Below are positions 1 through 5,465 of a DNA stretch of 6,835 nucleotides, in pieces. The stretch lies in contig JAIRKP010000104.1 in assembly GCA_031260085.1 (NCBI GenBank), positions 1 to 6,835 on the forward strand. The letters are read 5' to 3'. Under the pieces are notes generated by a model. The model did not search any database. It worked only from the letters and a program-made list of their open reading frames with translations, and had not been told where the DNA came from. Each line of letters starts with the position of its first letter. Position 1 is the first letter of the stretch. Made by a program: the position numbers and the translations under genes. This DNA is from Holosporales bacterium. GTDB lineage: Bacteria > Pseudomonadota > Alphaproteobacteria > RUG11792.

Positions 1-346
1 TATTACCCATAAGAGCCAGATGTTTTGGATCAGGGCCTATAAATTTCATTCCATGAGCCGCAACAATTTGCGCAAACTTTTCGTTTTCAGAAAGAAATCC
101 AACTCCGGGATGAAGGGCATCCGCTCCTACCAATTCTGCTGCGCTCAGGATTGCGGAGATATTTAAATAACTTTCAGATGCTCGATTCGGACCGATGCAA
201 ATACTTTCATTAGCGAATTTTACATGCATCAAATCTTCATCAACAACAGAATGAGCAGCAACTGTCGAGATACCCATTTCTTTGCAAGCTCTTAGGATTC
301 TTATGGCGCTATCGCCTCTGTTCGCTATTAATATTTTCTTAAACAC
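1..346 (-). CDS. accC: Biotin carboxylase subunit of acetyl-CoA carboxylase, N-terminal part (cut by left window edge)
   Basis: AccC carboxylates the biotin on AccB using ATP and bicarbonate, the first half-reaction of malonyl-CoA and fatty-acid synthesis in the cytoplasm. The 115 visible residues align without gaps to the start of the family: [10 protein letters not shown] at 3-12, [10 protein letters not shown] at 17-26, SYLNISAI at 59-66, [10 protein letters not shown] at 79-88 and FIGPDPK at 102-108. The ATP-grasp core and C-terminal domain lie beyond the window. I chose GTG at 346 because it gives the family's usual start ([12 protein letters not shown]). It lies 8 nt after the accB stop, with AGGA at 358-361 inside the end of accB. 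The family consensus is NRGEIA and HPGYGFLSEN; here they read NRGDSA and [10 protein letters not shown]. Family identity is firm; whether the enzyme has normal activity cannot be judged from this fragment. Confidence 0.95.
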   Translation of the reverse strand, partial: MFKKILIANRGDSAIRILRACKEMGISTVAAHSVVDEDLMHVKFANESICIGPNRASESYLNISAILSAAELVGADALHPGVGFLSENEKFAQIVAAHGMKFIGPDPKHLALMGN

Positions 347-354
347 AAGACTTC

Positions 355-801
355 TTATCCTATAACAAGCAAAAGCTGCCCAAATTCAACGGGAGCAGCA
401 TTTTGTATCGCTATGTGGATTATATTGCCGGATTTAGGAGCTTTTATAATATTCATCACTTTCATAGCCTCTATGATAAGAAGCGGCTGCCCTTCTTGAA
501 CATTATCTCCCAACGAAACATAATTTGGAGCATTCGGCTCAGGGGCAAGATAACACATCCCGACCATTGGAGATTTCAGTGCTCCGGGATGTTTAGAATA
601 ATCCTCCTTTTGATCGTGCTCAGGGATGATCGAATCAGATTTTGGAGGAGAGGAAAGCGTTTCAGCGAGCTGTTGGCTTTGAGGCGCTACTATTCGGAAT
701 TTTATATCTCCTTTTTTATATTCGATTTCGGCTAAATTATGTTTTTGAAGAATTTCTGCCAATTTGTCAAAAACTAACTCATCTATTTTAAAAGATGCCA
801 T
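355..801 (-). CDS. accB: Biotin carboxyl carrier protein of acetyl-CoA carboxylase (BCCP)
   Basis: This cytoplasmic carrier moves carboxyl groups on biotin from AccC to the carboxyltransferase. At 148 residues it has the usual BCCP length. Residues 1-40 form the N-terminal helix region ([13 protein letters not shown]) with the typical [13 protein letters not shown] strand pair. Residues 41-72 are a hydrophilic, Pro/Ser/Gln-rich linker. Residues 73-148 are the biotinyl domain, with KSPMVG at 76-81, the protruding thumb [16 protein letters not shown] at 84-99, and the biotinylation motif EAMKVMN at 111-117; Lys114 is the expected biotin site. The common residue after that Lys is Met, here Val, a mild deviation. 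It sits between the LOG-family gene (9 nt upstream) and accC (8 nt downstream), matching the common accB-accC pairing. No aroQ precedes it, unlike in many proteobacteria. Confidence 0.97.
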   Translation of the reverse strand: MASFKIDELVFDKLAEILQKHNLAEIEYKKGDIKFRIVAPQSQQLAETLSSPPKSDSIIPEHDQKEDYSKHPGALKSPMVGMCYLAPEPNAPNYVSLGDNVQEGQPLLIIEAMKVMNIIKAPKSGNIIHIAIQNAAPVEFGQLLLVIG

Positions 802-806
802 AAAAA

Positions 807-813
807 CTCCTTA
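807..813 (-). promoter_or_regulatory. Ribosome binding site of accB, fused to the upstream stop codon
   Basis: The minus strand reads TAAGGAG, then 5 nt, then ATG at 801. It is a strong Shine-Dalgarno match. Its first three bases are the stop codon of the preceding LOG-family gene, so termination and re-initiation occur at almost the same place and suggest translational coupling. Confidence 0.8.
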
Positions 814-1476
814 GTTTTCCTTCATGCAACAAGATATAATATCTTTAGAAATTTTCTCAATATCATCTTCTATTTTAAACAATTTTAGATGCTCCTCGTT
901 TATGACTCCCTCATTTCTGACCGTATTATCTAACCATGAAATAAGGCCACTCCAAAATTTCGAGCCATACAAATACACAGGAATATTATTCATTATCCCA
1001 ATCTTTAGTCTAACCAAAAGCGAAAACAATTCCTCCAAAGTTCCAAAACCTCCCGGGAAAAACACAATAGCATTCGCAGAAGATAGTAAAGTTATCAATC
1101 GAACGGCTAAAGTTTTAAACATAAAACCGCAGCTTTTATCGATATAACTGTTGCTAGCGCTAATTTCTTCCCCAATTGATTCGACTCTTAACCCGTAAGA
1201 GGATGCAGAAGAATTGGCAGTTTTTGCGCCTTTGTTTGCAGCCTCCATAATTCCAGCGCCTCCCCCAGTCATAACCGAAATTCCTGCTTGCGCGACAGTT
1301 CGGGTGAGGAAAACGGTTTTTAAATAATAATAGGAATCTTGCTTAATGCCGTTTCCTCCCAAAATAACCAACCTTTTATCAGGGCTTTTAGCCAAAATCT
1401 CGCTTAAATTGTAATCATCTTTTAAAACTTGATCTCCCTGAGCTAGCTCTAAGCTATTGAGATTTTTATTTGTCAA
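811..1476 (-). CDS. LOG-family protein (cytokinin riboside 5'-monophosphate phosphoribohydrolase-like, TIGR00730 type)
   Basis: This family has a Rossmann-like lysine-decarboxylase-like fold; characterised members cleave nucleoside 5'-monophosphates to free base and ribose 5-phosphate. In the 221-residue reading, LVILGG is at 36-41, the glycine-rich motif GGGAGIMEAANKGA at 71-84, Arg126 sits where the catalytic Arg is expected, and PGGFGTLEE is at 141-149. The C-terminal KFWSGLISWLDNTV and DDIEKI are also typical. I prefer TTG at 1476: GGAGAG lies 5 nt upstream, and this start is 17 nt after the foldase stop. An in-frame ATG at 1518 would add 14 residues and overlap the foldase by 25 nt, but has no clear Shine-Dalgarno. 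The bacterial role is probably nucleotide salvage or housekeeping; the natural substrate cannot be read from sequence. Placement beside accBC may reflect only shared transcription. Confidence 0.9.
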   Translation of the reverse strand: MTNKNLNSLELAQGDQVLKDDYNLSEILAKSPDKRLVILGGNGIKQDSYYYLKTVFLTRTVAQAGISVMTGGGAGIMEAANKGAKTANSSASSYGLRVESIGEEISASNSYIDKSCGFMFKTLAVRLITLLSSANAIVFFPGGFGTLEELFSLLVRLKIGIMNNIPVYLYGSKFWSGLISWLDNTVRNEGVINEEHLKLFKIEDDIEKISKDIISCCMKEN

Positions 1477-1481
1477 TTTTT

Positions 1482-1487
1482 CTCTCC
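1482..1487 (-). promoter_or_regulatory. Ribosome binding site that favours a TTG start for the LOG-family gene
   Basis: GGAGAG on the minus strand stands 5 nt before TTG at 1476. The alternative ATG at 1518 has no comparable match upstream. This motif decides the start chosen for the LOG-family gene. Confidence 0.65.
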
Positions 1488-1493
1488 AAATAT

Positions 1494-3272
1494 TTATTGA
1501 GGAACATAACCCATACAAAAATCCAAAGTTCTATCTAATCTTTCCGGATTAGCTTTTTCTATTTCTTCTATGGATTGCCCATTGACAGTCTCTACTTCAC
1601 TCTTCATATCAGCCTTTATTAATTCCACAGCTTTTTTTCTTTGAGCTAATGCTTTAAATTGATTTTTTACCCCAGGGTCTGAAAGTTTCGGAAGAGTCAC
1701 AGGTCTTCTATCTGCTATGTATATGATGGCATAATTCATTCCATCAAATCCAAAGATAGCCCCATCGATAGCCGCCACTTGATCGCTACAAGTTCCGGAA
1801 GCGCCGGTTTTCAGTATGCCCCAAAACTCAGGGCTGGTTTCTCTTTTTTTCACATACCCGAGATCTTTCGCACCCTTAGACTCATGTTGTTTGAATACGA
1901 AACTAAACTTCTTTTCACCTGACTTTATTGATTTTAATGCAGCATTTGCATCTTCCTGCGTTTCAAATAATACTAATTTCACTGATATTTCATGGTCGTT
2001 TTTATCTTCTTCAGGAATTGCTTTCATATAAGAAGAAAAGGTTTCCTTGATATCTTCATTGGTTACTTTGGTATCTTCTTTTAAATAGGCATGCGTGAGT
2101 TCCATATCTTCGATTATTTCCAATTTTTCTCTAACTTTTGGTGATTCATTAAATTTCAATTTCTTAACTTTTTTTGCCAATACCGCATCGTCTACAACTA
2201 ATTTAACAGCATATAAGGCTACTTGATCTGGTCTTATTTTAAACTGTTGAGCCATAGCTAAGAAAGAATCATCCAAAAAAGACTCGACATGAAAGAACAA
2301 TTTTACCTGTTTGATGGTTATTTTTTCTCCATCCACGGTTGCTGTAACAAAATCATCTTTCACTTTGCTGAAGTCCAGAGGCTTGCTTTTATCTTCCTTC
2401 TTTGGATCCTTAGGAATAATCTTGAATGGATCTATTGGCTTTCCGTCAGGACCAAAGATTTTTACGTCATATTCTACGTAAAATCCTTCCATAACTTTTG
2501 CAGTAAAATCTCTTTTGGCAATTTTTTTATAATTCTCCGCAACCACTTCAAATTCCTGCTTTCTTGCAGGGTGAATATCCTCTACAACAAAGAACATTTG
2601 GACACCGCGCACCTTAAAAGGCCCAATAACTGAGTTCACGCCTTTCTTTTTTACGTCTTTAACAACCTCAGGAGGGAACATAGCTTCTGGCTTATCTTTT
2701 AACTCGATAAATTTTACTGCTCCTGAATGGGCATCTAAAATATTTTTTACCTCAGCTTCGCCTTCTGCTTGTTCAATCTTTTTAGCGACTTTTAGATCAG
2801 AAGTCGTAATTGCTAAGAGCGAATATTCTTCTGTGTCTTTAAAATTAGCCTCCCACATCTTGTCATAGTGTTTTTTTAAATCTTCCTTATCTTCCATAGC
2901 CTTTTCAGCGGCCTCATCTTGAAGCATTAATCCTGCCGCTGTCACTTTTCTTTTCTCTATAGCATCTTTTACTTTTTTGCTTTTAGAAATTGGAGACTTT
3001 GCAACAACTTTCTTCATTACTTTTTTGTATGCGAGATGGAATGATAAACATTGTTTTAAATCAGATAAGGTCATCTGATTTGAAAGCTGCTGCGGAACTT
3101 GGTCAAGCGCTGCTTTTAGTTCATCTTCTGCGATAACCGAGCCGTCTCGAAATACAACAGGTGCGTTGCTTTCTTTTTTTTCGGATGAAGAAGATGCTAT
3201 TGCGCTAGGGGATTGTATTTGAAATATGGCCAATACAACTCCAACCAGAAAAATATTAAATATTCTTTTCAT
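1494..3272 (-). CDS. Secreted SurA/PrsA-like foldase with two degenerate parvulin-like units
   Basis: This 592-residue protein begins with a clear Sec signal peptide: KR at 2-3, a hydrophobic core at about 5-19, and a probable type I cut after SAIA at 23-26. It should act in the periplasm, probably as a chaperone for outer-membrane or secreted proteins. Two similar units follow. Unit one has an N-terminal helical part at 38-135 (starting VVFRDGSVIAEDEL) and a parvulin-like domain at about 149-235. A charged linker covers 272-305. Unit two has a helical part at 308-420 (starting VTATVDGEKITIKQV), a parvulin-like domain at about 428-521 with DLGYVKKRETSPEFW, and a helical tail. Neither domain has the His of the usual parvulin HILV strand (SLLAI and KLVLFE instead), so proline isomerase activity is doubtful. 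ATG at 3272 was chosen because it begins the signal peptide and follows GGAT at 5 nt; an ATG at 3326 would add 18 residues and precede the promoter. It is the first gene of the leftward operon. Confidence 0.8.
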   Translation of the reverse strand: MKRIFNIFLVGVVLAIFQIQSPSAIASSSSEKKESNAPVVFRDGSVIAEDELKAALDQVPQQLSNQMTLSDLKQCLSFHLAYKKVMKKVVAKSPISKSKKVKDAIEKRKVTAAGLMLQDEAAEKAMEDKEDLKKHYDKMWEANFKDTEEYSLLAITTSDLKVAKKIEQAEGEAEVKNILDAHSGAVKFIELKDKPEAMFPPEVVKDVKKKGVNSVIGPFKVRGVQMFFVVEDIHPARKQEFEVVAENYKKIAKRDFTAKVMEGFYVEYDVKIFGPDGKPIDPFKIIPKDPKKEDKSKPLDFSKVKDDFVTATVDGEKITIKQVKLFFHVESFLDDSFLAMAQQFKIRPDQVALYAVKLVVDDAVLAKKVKKLKFNESPKVREKLEIIEDMELTHAYLKEDTKVTNEDIKETFSSYMKAIPEEDKNDHEISVKLVLFETQEDANAALKSIKSGEKKFSFVFKQHESKGAKDLGYVKKRETSPEFWGILKTGASGTCSDQVAAIDGAIFGFDGMNYAIIYIADRRPVTLPKLSDPGVKNQFKALAQRKKAVELIKADMKSEVETVNGQSIEEIEKANPERLDRTLDFCMGYVPQ

Positions 3273-3307
3273 TTTTATCCAATTAATTTTTTTATAACAC
3301 TTCAAGG

Positions 3308-3337
3308 AATATAGCATAAAATACAAAAAAATGCTAA
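3308..3337 (-). promoter_or_regulatory. Probable sigma70-type promoter of the foldase-LOG-accB-accC operon
   Basis: On the minus strand, TTAGCA (3337-3332) stands 18 nt before TATATT (3313-3308). TATATT is preceded by TGC, an extended -10. The expected start near 3301 gives a leader of about 29 nt before ATG at 3272. Placement and -10 quality are good; the -35 matches four of six bases. AT-rich DNA produces such matches by chance. Confidence 0.5.
3312..3336. promoter_or_regulatory. Inverted repeat across the minus-strand promoter (candidate operator)
   Basis: TAGCAT (3312-3317) and ATGCTA (3331-3336) are perfect inverted copies separated by 13 nt, 19 bp centre to centre. The arms overlap the -10 and -35 elements, which is where a dimeric repressor would bind. 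It could equally be a coincidence in AT-rich sequence. Confidence 0.3.
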
Positions 3338-3466
3338 TGTTTTTTTACAATACAATATTAAATTTAAAGTATAGAGAATTTATTCTTTGGAATAAATATG
3401 ATAAAAACAGAATTATGATGGTTTGTTTTAAATAAATTTACTATATTTAATCATCTCAGGTCAAAT
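3338..3466. other. Very AT-rich intergenic stretch with no gene
   Basis: This part of the divergent intergenic region is almost entirely A and T, with short poly-T and poly-A runs. I see no open frame, tRNA or terminator in it. It may hold upstream promoter elements for the leftward operon, but no specific site is convincing. Confidence 0.5.
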
Positions 3467-3477
3467 TTACTTCCATA

Positions 3478-3540
3478 CCGTGGGATAGGGTTAAAGCCCT
3501 CGCCTTTAGGCGAACACTTTAGTATATAACTATTCCCAGG
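3478..3540. repeat. Compound stem-loop with a CTTTAG-apex hairpin
   Basis: An outer stem pairs CC-TGGGATAG (3478-3488, G3480 bulged) with CTATTCCCAGG (3530-3540, one T bulged). Inside are GGGTTAAAGCCC (3488-3499), which can form a small hairpin, and TCGCC-TTTA-GGCGA (3500-3513), a perfect 5-bp hairpin. The layout is a small multi-branch fold. Its strand of action is unknown. Confidence 0.45.
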
Positions 3541-3752
3541 ATATATAGATGTGTCTCACATAGCATTAGGATACTTACCGGAGCTGTAGAAACCAGAGCT
3601 GGATATATTAAGTCAATGAGCGTCAGATGGTGCTTTGCCATCACTGGCGGGAAAAGGTGTACAAAGGTATATGTAGATGCGACATATGTTAGAGGATATC
3701 TGAGTTTTAATATTTATATATTTAATCTGCTTTCTAAGCGTTATTGGGTACT

Positions 3753-3768
3753 CTCGGCTTTAGCCGAG
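3753..3768. repeat. Perfect 6-bp hairpin with TTTA loop
   Basis: CTCGGC-TTTA-GCCGAG folds perfectly and shares the CTTTAG apex with the hairpin at 3500-3513 in the same orientation. No T-run follows on either strand, so it is not a standard rho-independent terminator. CTTTAG-apex hairpins next to GGGAATCC-like sequence recall the subterminal hairpins of IS200/IS605-type elements, but no transposase is present. Confidence 0.45.
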
Positions 3769-3911
3769 TGGGAATCCATTTAAATATAGACATTATTGCC
3801 TAATGTTGCGTAAGTTCAAACGGAAGTAAGACAGATATAGATGATGGAGCTCTCATACAAACCCTCCTTGTAGTATCAGCGTAAACACCTAATACCTCCC
3901 CCTCTCCCCAT

Positions 3912-4050
3912 ACTGTATTTTCCTTTTTGGAACGAGAAAAAGAGAACCAGATTGACGAAGCGTCTGTCAAGGTGGAGAGCGAAGCGGACCTTGACAGACA
4001 AGCGTAGTCAATCGGTATAATTGAGTGACTCCAAAAAGGAAGAGTACAGT
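3912..4050. repeat. Nested palindromic element, 139 nt
   Basis: Three concentric stems are visible. The outer stem pairs 3912-3931 with 4030-4050: about 20 pairs including one G-T and one bulge, with the core TCCTTTTTGGA/TCCAAAAAGGA perfect. The middle stem is GATTGAC (3950-3956) with GTCAATC (4007-4013), perfect. The inner stem is GTCTGTCAAGGT (3962-3973) with ACCTTGACAGAC (3988-3999), perfect 12 bp, with a 14-nt loop at 3974-3987. GAAGCG occurs at 3957 and again at 3981. The form resembles palindromic repeats of obligate intracellular bacteria such as the Rickettsia palindromic elements, in layout only; I cannot assign a family. It lies about 100 nt upstream of murD and has no T-run. A minus-strand open frame of 92 codons spans it, but I regard that frame as a shadow. 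Confidence 0.75.
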
Positions 4051-4102
4051 CTGAATAATGTCGAAGAAGATCTATCATATGAACGCATACAATGATTGTT
4101 AT

Positions 4103-4130
4103 TTGCGACGTTTTAGTTTAGTATTTTAAT
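4103..4130 (+). promoter_or_regulatory. Candidate promoter for murD-ftsW
   Basis: TTGCGA (4103-4108) is followed 16 nt later by TTTAAT (4125-4130). The -10 matches the consensus at five positions and the -35 at four. It would give a leader of about 17-20 nt. The sequence is AT-rich, so the call is weak. Confidence 0.3.
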
Positions 4131-4154
4131 ACATGATTTGTTTGTATTCATGAG

Positions 4155-5465
4155 ATGGAAATTCACGAAATTCTGAGTGTTAACAAAAACATTTTAGTTT
4201 TTGGATACGGAATATCTGGAGCTGGGGCTTATAAATTTTTAAAAAACCGAGGACATAATGTTTCTACGTTTGATGAATTTAAGTCTGATATACCTAACAA
4301 AATTACAACTATCGATTTTAAAAAAATAGATTTTATAGTAAAGAGTCCCTCGATTCCTTATTTGAAACACAATATTCATCCTGTTTTAAAAGAAGCGCAG
4401 GAGCATGAAATCCCAATTTTGTCTAACTTTGATGTTTTTAAGCTTTATAATCCAAATGCTAAAATAATAGCAGTAACTGGAACCAATGGAAAATCCACAA
4501 CAACTTCTCTTATATATCAAATTTTAAAAAAGGCTAAATATTCAGCATCCATGGGCGGAAATATAGGAATATCTTATTTTGACCTGCCAAAATCGGACTA
4601 TTACGTTTTCGAAATGTCTTCTTATGAACTGGCTAGTTCTCGGTATTTAGATTTTGAAATAGGATGTGTTTTGAATATAGAGCCCGATCACATATCATTT
4701 CATGACTCTTTTGAAAATTATATTTTTGCAAAACATTTATTAATAGATCATTCAAAAACGAAAGTTATATCGCAGGAAGATAAATTGTCAATGGAAAAGT
4801 ATTGGAATTTAGAAGGGTTAATAACAGTATCAACAAGTAACAATCCAACTGCTCATTATTACGTTATGGAAGGAGCATTGATAGACTCAGGAATTGCGAT
4901 AATAGATCTTGCTAACCTCACAGAATTAAGGGGAACTCATAACCATCAAAATGCTCTTTTTGCCTATGCAGTTTGCCGAAAATTAGGCTTGCAGTCAAAA
5001 GAGATAGCTCGAAATATTCAAAGTTTCAAGGCTCTTTCTCACAGAATGAATTGTGTTCGAAAAATAGAAAATATTTTGTTTATAAATGACAGCAAAGGAA
5101 CTAATCCAGGATCTGCCAAAAGAGCTCTCGAAACTTTTGATGGATATAAGATATTTTGGTTAGTTGGCGGAAGAAGTAAAAAAACTGACTCTTTAGAATA
5201 TGTGTCTCATTGTTTAAAGAGAGTGCATAAAATATACCTATTTGGAGAATCTGAACAAGAATTTGAAAATACTTTTAAGAATATAGTAAGTACGATTAAG
5301 TGTAATACCATGCATAATGCTCTTAATACAGCTTATAAAGACGCAAAAAAAGAAATAGGCCCAGCGGTCGTTTTATTATCGCCGATGTGCGCTAGTTTCG
5401 ATCAATTTGAAAACTTTGAACATCGAGGGGAATGTTTTGTAAAAATGGTTTTAAATCTGAAATAA
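4155..5465 (+). CDS. murD: UDP-N-acetylmuramoyl-L-alanine--D-glutamate ligase
   Basis: MurD adds D-glutamate to UDP-MurNAc-L-Ala in the cytoplasm, using ATP, in peptidoglycan precursor synthesis. The 436 residues cover the full Mur ligase architecture and are slightly short for the family. An N-terminal UDP-binding Rossmann domain has ILVFGYGISGAG at 13-24. The central ATPase domain has the P-loop TGTNGKST at 108-115, EMSSYEL at 153-159, NIEPDHISFH at 174-183 and Lys193 at the usual carbamylated-lysine position. RGTHNHQNA is at 259-267. The C-terminal domain has HRMN at 296-299, NDSKGTN at 311-317 (family NDSKATN), GGRSKKTD at 338-345 and SPMCASFDQFENF at 409-421. All key motifs are present, so it should be active. 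ATG at 4155 is the natural start although no good Shine-Dalgarno precedes it. It overlaps ftsW; mraY is not upstream. Confidence 0.97.
   Translation: MEIHEILSVNKNILVFGYGISGAGAYKFLKNRGHNVSTFDEFKSDIPNKITTIDFKKIDFIVKSPSIPYLKHNIHPVLKEAQEHEIPILSNFDVFKLYNPNAKIIAVTGTNGKSTTTSLIYQILKKAKYSASMGGNIGISYFDLPKSDYYVFEMSSYELASSRYLDFEIGCVLNIEPDHISFHDSFENYIFAKHLLIDHSKTKVISQEDKLSMEKYWNLEGLITVSTSNNPTAHYYVMEGALIDSGIAIIDLANLTELRGTHNHQNALFAYAVCRKLGLQSKEIARNIQSFKALSHRMNCVRKIENILFINDSKGTNPGSAKRALETFDGYKIFWLVGGRSKKTDSLEYVSHCLKRVHKIYLFGESEQEFENTFKNIVSTIKCNTMHNALNTAYKDAKKEIGPAVVLLSPMCASFDQFENFEHRGECFVKMVLNLK

Larger units (their letters stand above)
3467..3829. other. Hairpin-rich intergenic segment of unknown nature (possible structured RNA or transposon relic)
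   Basis: The segment has a visibly higher G+C content than the sequence to its left and contains several hairpins: 3478-3540 (compound), GATGG/CCATC at 3626-3642, ATATGT/ACATAT at 3669-3687 and CTCGGC/GCCGAG at 3753-3768. An 8-bp inverted repeat, TTACTTCC at 3467-3474 and GGAAGTAA at 3822-3829, brackets it. It does not match RNase P RNA, tmRNA, SRP RNA, tRNA or rRNA signatures that I can recognise. One plus-strand frame stays open from 3523 to 3783, but its first ATG (3616) has no ribosome binding site and the product is not recognisable. A decayed mobile element or an unknown RNA are both possible. Confidence 0.35.

Noticed and set aside
403..735. Plus-strand open frames opposite accB, the LOG gene and the foldase (for example 403-735, 824-1147, 1816-2031, 2289-2633)
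   Set aside because: They lie antisense to well-supported genes, have no recognisable products, and look like codon-bias shadows. The same holds for minus-strand frames opposite murD and ftsW.
1518..1518. ATG at 1518 as start of the LOG-family gene
   Set aside because: It overlaps the foldase gene by 25 nt and lacks a Shine-Dalgarno sequence, while TTG at 1476 has a strong one. It is kept as an alternative only.
3753..3768. Rho-independent terminator
   Set aside because: The stem is good, but no T-run follows on either strand and no gene ends next to it.
3467..3829. A complete IS200/IS605-type insertion sequence
   Set aside because: The CTTTAG-apex hairpins are suggestive, but there is no Y1 transposase or TnpB/IscB coding region, and exact ends cannot be fixed.
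3811..3830. tRNA gene (GTTCAAAC resembles a T-loop)
   Set aside because: No acceptor stem, D-arm or anticodon arm can be built around it.
3800..4078. Minus-strand open frame of 92 codons in the intergenic region
   Set aside because: It runs through the nested palindrome, its product is Ser/Leu-rich and unrecognisable, and no ribosome binding site precedes its start. It is better explained as a shadow of the repeat.
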